From positions 1-25,987 of the forward strand of contig NZ_DGUN01000012.1 of NCBI RefSeq assembly GCF_002395745.1: a stretch of DNA of 25,987 nucleotides, read 5' to 3'. The stretch is from Fibrobacter sp. UBA4309. Its GTDB lineage: Bacteria; Fibrobacterota; Fibrobacteria; Fibrobacterales; Fibrobacteraceae. Shown here one piece after another: positions 24,301 to 25,987 of the stretch (position 1 is its first letter; every line of letters starts with the position of its first letter). Both the position numbers and the translations under genes were made by a program. The notes under the pieces were generated by a model. It saw only the letters and a list, made by a program, of their open reading frames with translations. It was not told where the DNA came from and did no database searches.

Positions 24301-25987
24301 GGCTCCATTGAAAATGCCTCGAATTACGGAAGCGTAAATGGAAAGTGTGTGTCTATGGATACAGTGTGGTCAAAAGTTGCAGTCGGAGGAATTACGGGTG
24401 GCTTAAATTCCGCAACCTTGAAAAATGTTCAAAATTACGGAACGCTTTCTGTTCATGGCGCGGATTCGGCAAAGGCAGCACAGTCGTGGCCTCGTATGGG
24501 AGGTATTGTTGGTGCAGTGACTTCTACAAAGGGAGAGTCCTTTATAGGTAATTGTCTTAATACGGGTTCCATGACGGGCTTGGTTTCTTCGGCCTATACC
24601 GCTGGTGTTGCTGTTGGTGTTGGTGGTATTGTTGGTAGGTCAAATGGCGGGGCAAATAATGTTGTCATTCAAAAATGCAAAAATGAAGGTGATATCTCTG
24701 CTACAAGCAAATATGCGAAAACAGGAACTTATGCTGGTGGTATTGTTGGACTTGTGGAAAATACGCTTGTTATAGAGAATTCTTATGCGACGGGAAAATT
24801 GAATTTACAGGCAACTGAAACTTCGAATCCCAAAACGGCATCTGTTTATGCGGGTGGAATTTCTTCTAACCTTACTGCTAAAAGCGTAATAAAGGGTTGC
24901 TATTTTTATGGATCGATATCAAGTACTATTTCGGCAACCACTAAAGATGAAAGGATTGGTGGTATTGTTGGTAACAATGCGGGATCTATTGTCGGCTCTT
25001 ATTTCGACAAGACTGTTGCGGGCTTTACCAATGTTACAGGAACCAACACTGGCACCTTGACAAAGGCTCTTGCCCTTACTACAGAAGAAATGAAAACCAA
25101 CGAATTCGCTTGGAAGTTGAACACCTTTGGTGGTGATTCTACGAATACGGGCGCATTCACTCGTTACAATGACTATCCGGAGTTTGGCGATAGTACGTAC
25201 TTGCCGATTTACCGAGTCGTCTTTGATGATGCTGTGGATATCAACAACATCTATACGAGCTACAGTGGCTACGTAAAGGCTCCTGTCGATCCTGAACCGG
25301 CTCCGGGTGAAATGTTTGTCGGCTGGACCGATGGCGACAAGTACATGCTTCAGAGCCGCCAGGTGATTGACCATGACATGACGCTCTATGCGCTGTTCAC
25401 TTTGGTGACGGAGCCGATTTATTTCATCACGTTTGTCGATGGCAGCGATGCCTATGTGAAGGCCACGGAAACGACGGGTAAGCTCAAGACATTGCCTGTG
25501 GCCAAGAACATTCCGATGGGTTACCATTTCGATGGCTGGTACGACAATGAAACCGATGCGCCCATAACTACGGAAACAGTATTTACGGGTACAGCGACTG
25601 CCGTTGCAAAGTTCTCGGCGAACCTCTATAAGATTACGTTCCTTGATTTTGACGGAACGGAAATCTCGAGCATTGATGAACCTTATGGACAGATGCCGAC
25701 AATTCCGGCTGACCCGCGCCGCGCTGCGACTGGCGAATACACTTACGTGTTTGCTGGTTGGGATCACGAAGTGACGCTGGTTTCTGGAGATGCGTCTTAC
25801 GTTGCCGTGTATGATTCCACTGCGGTCGTGGCAAGTTCCAGCAGCGAGGAATCTTCCAGCAGCATTGTGCCGCCTAGCTCCAGCAGCGAGGAATCTTCCA
25901 GCAGCATTGTGCCGCCGAGTTCCAGCAGCGAGGAATCTTCCAGCAGCGTAGTGCCGCCGAGCTCCAGCAGCTCTGTGAAGTCCAGCT
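21370..25987 (+). CDS. Giant secreted GLUG-repeat surface protein, 3' end cut by window
   Basis: The frame is open from ATG 21370 to the window end, 1539 codons with no stop. The signal peptide MLKKISSLSIAILAAVNALA has no lipobox cysteine, unlike the lipoproteins nearby. Three large blocks each begin with a GxGT/SexxPYxI-like motif at about residues 36, 371 and 761. Within them are a dozen or more GLUG-type units (GGIVGxxx...IENxxNxGSV; PF07581-like), typical of beta-helical surface proteins. Residues about 1281-1481 hold three InlB/Listeria-Bacteroides-type repeats (for example PGEMFVGWTDGDKY, YHFDGWYDNETD, YTYVFAGWDHE). From 1489 there are three 14-residue SSSSEESSSS(I/V)VPP repeats, then more serine. 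A further domain probably lies beyond the window. An adhesion or surface-layer role is inference. Confidence 0.88.
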   Translation, partial: MLKKISSLSIAILAAVNALAADVWDGSVATAFTAGKGTVAEPYQISNGAELALFAQKVSEGDTALSAVLTDDIYLNEGSENYASWGETPPANAWPSPIGSTQHRFEGVFDGKGHKVYGAYQVHELTNTLTGYGFFGVVGDSATIKNLAVEHSYVQMTAEVNESSAAKNPHVGVIIGAAAGGHYTNLSASGVVKVSSKVTATSGTFYSENGCIAGYLSKKFIIVNAAANCQIESSLEASAAISLHHSLGGLVGKIQGTGFIENVYSRSSVKNTSPKATSGEHFGGLIGHLQNATDTLYNAYYDISVIGSENFPTAATGTSSAVTKNVSSRTSAKMKNEEFSNLLGPAFTYTATANGGYPQPVVFEGAAAFDGGNGTEESPYLIGSAKALRAVSGLVNGMNAEYGDKHYKMTADVELNEDSETYKSWETTPPEFSWFQIGREYHRNVAFNADCGAAGVSACSNNIFSGVFDGSHHSIKGLFISDTTNHSQGGLFYVVSDATIKNLGVVNSFVNVKGRASGFVGIASKTKIDSCFNGAEIRSISQDNGGIAAALFGSEVSNSYNTGNIKVSFKNANAWSTGGVVGEMFWESKIVNCWNSGSITGVQTNVGGVAGAADSSTLLNVYNRGSVASDSVTGGVVGLLRFSSTMKGAYSTGTVSSKVAAKRGGVIGQMQERTSPKVRNIVSDCYYNSQTIGTSNAPTAAIGTTAGTVTNTSALPTATMTTGRFAIMLGNAYKQDDAVNDGYPTFLAEGETYGVKDIFAGGDGSENNPFQIATATQLRNMEYLVNKKNSEYGASHYKLIADILLNDNTANYTTWNTTAPANAWTPMGSDTTVSFKGVFDGGNYSISGIYSNAKFSGLFGVVDAGAVVKNVTIKESLLKTTNRSGMVGSVAGYSKSATIENVSNEGNVFALYAASVGYDTLSSVGGIVGRMNGGLLKDVSNKGSVEGKGTALKSKVSKTLSNSAGISVGGIAGVNDLGSIENASNYGSVNGKCVSMDTVWSKVAVGGITGGLNSATLKNVQNYGTLSVHGADSAKAAQSWPRMGGIVGAVTSTKGESFIGNCLNTGSMTGLVSSAYTAGVAVGVGGIVGRSNGGANNVVIQKCKNEGDISATSKYAKTGTYAGGIVGLVENTLVIENSYATGKLNLQATETSNPKTASVYAGGISSNLTAKSVIKGCYFYGSISSTISATTKDERIGGIVGNNAGSIVGSYFDKTVAGFTNVTGTNTGTLTKALALTTEEMKTNEFAWKLNTFGGDSTNTGAFTRYNDYPEFGDSTYLPIYRVVFDDAVDINNIYTSYSGYVKAPVDPEPAPGEMFVGWTDGDKYMLQSRQVIDHDMTLYALFTLVTEPIYFITFVDGSDAYVKATETTGKLKTLPVAKNIPMGYHFDGWYDNETDAPITTETVFTGTATAVAKFSANLYKITFLDFDGTEISSIDEPYGQMPTIPADPRRAATGEYTYVFAGWDHEVTLVSGDASYVAVYDSTAVVASSSSEESSSSIVPPSSSSEESSSSIVPPSSSSEESSSSVVPPSSSSSVKSS
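25834..25959 (+). repeat. Three 42-base tandem repeats encoding a serine linker
   Basis: Three head-to-tail units of 42 bases (25834-25875, 25876-25917, 25918-25959) encode SSSSEESSSSIVPP, with V replacing I in the third. They differ at only a few positions and keep the reading frame. A fourth, altered unit begins at 25960 and runs off the window. Confidence 0.92.

Noticed and set aside
25834..25987. Tandem repeat read as a CRISPR-like array
   Set aside because: The 42-base units are contiguous without spacers and encode an in-frame serine linker.

Overview
The window looks like chromosomal DNA of a Fibrobacter-type bacterium, F. succinogenes or a close relative. The evidence is a FISUMP domain (TIGR02145), a TIGR02147-type regulator, and a large set of lipoproteins and secreted proteins carrying runs of serine as linkers. 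These traits are established as characteristic of Fibrobacter. Species assignment is inference. No rRNA, tRNA, CRISPR array, transposase or phage gene was seen.

Layout. 1-1238: 3' part of gatB (tRNA amidotransferase). 1310-1669: a small exported or membrane protein flanked by GTCATCC-type dispersed repeats. 1980-6238: a compact four-gene unit in which a TIGR02147-type regulator overlaps the first of three consecutive lipoprotein genes. 6256-6990: an archaeal-type IMP cyclohydrolase (PurO). 6991-7291: an intergenic region with a nested palindrome and two terminators. 7292-8209: FISUMP lipoprotein, convergent with 8206-11607, a three-domain MFS-PlsC-acyl-ACP synthetase (Aas/LplT type). 11764-17117: two-gene unit of a 1104-residue PKD-like repeat lipoprotein and a CotH-kinase lipoprotein, closed by a strong terminator. 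17240-19291: lipoprotein with a C-terminal histidine phosphatase domain. 19273-21111, minus strand: secreted glycoside hydrolase with CBM6. 21370-25987: very long GLUG-repeat surface protein running off the window.

The most distinctive item is the 1980-6238 operon. Its three lipoproteins carry one, three and two copies of a domain of roughly 100 residues with four cysteines arranged C...C...CxC. I cannot match this domain to a named family. Beyond leader, lipid-anchor and linker residues, every cysteine in the second and third proteins falls in this pattern. The regulator is probably translationally coupled to them, which suggests a regulator plus envelope module of unknown function.

A second theme is that seven lipoproteins lie in one window and six have an acidic sequence right after the lipidated cysteine (C-G/S-D-D/E/T), like the surface-export signals known in Bacteroidota. 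A third theme is a predicted envelope kinase (CotH) lying next to a predicted envelope phosphatase. All functional links between neighbours are inference from sequence and context; no database search was run.
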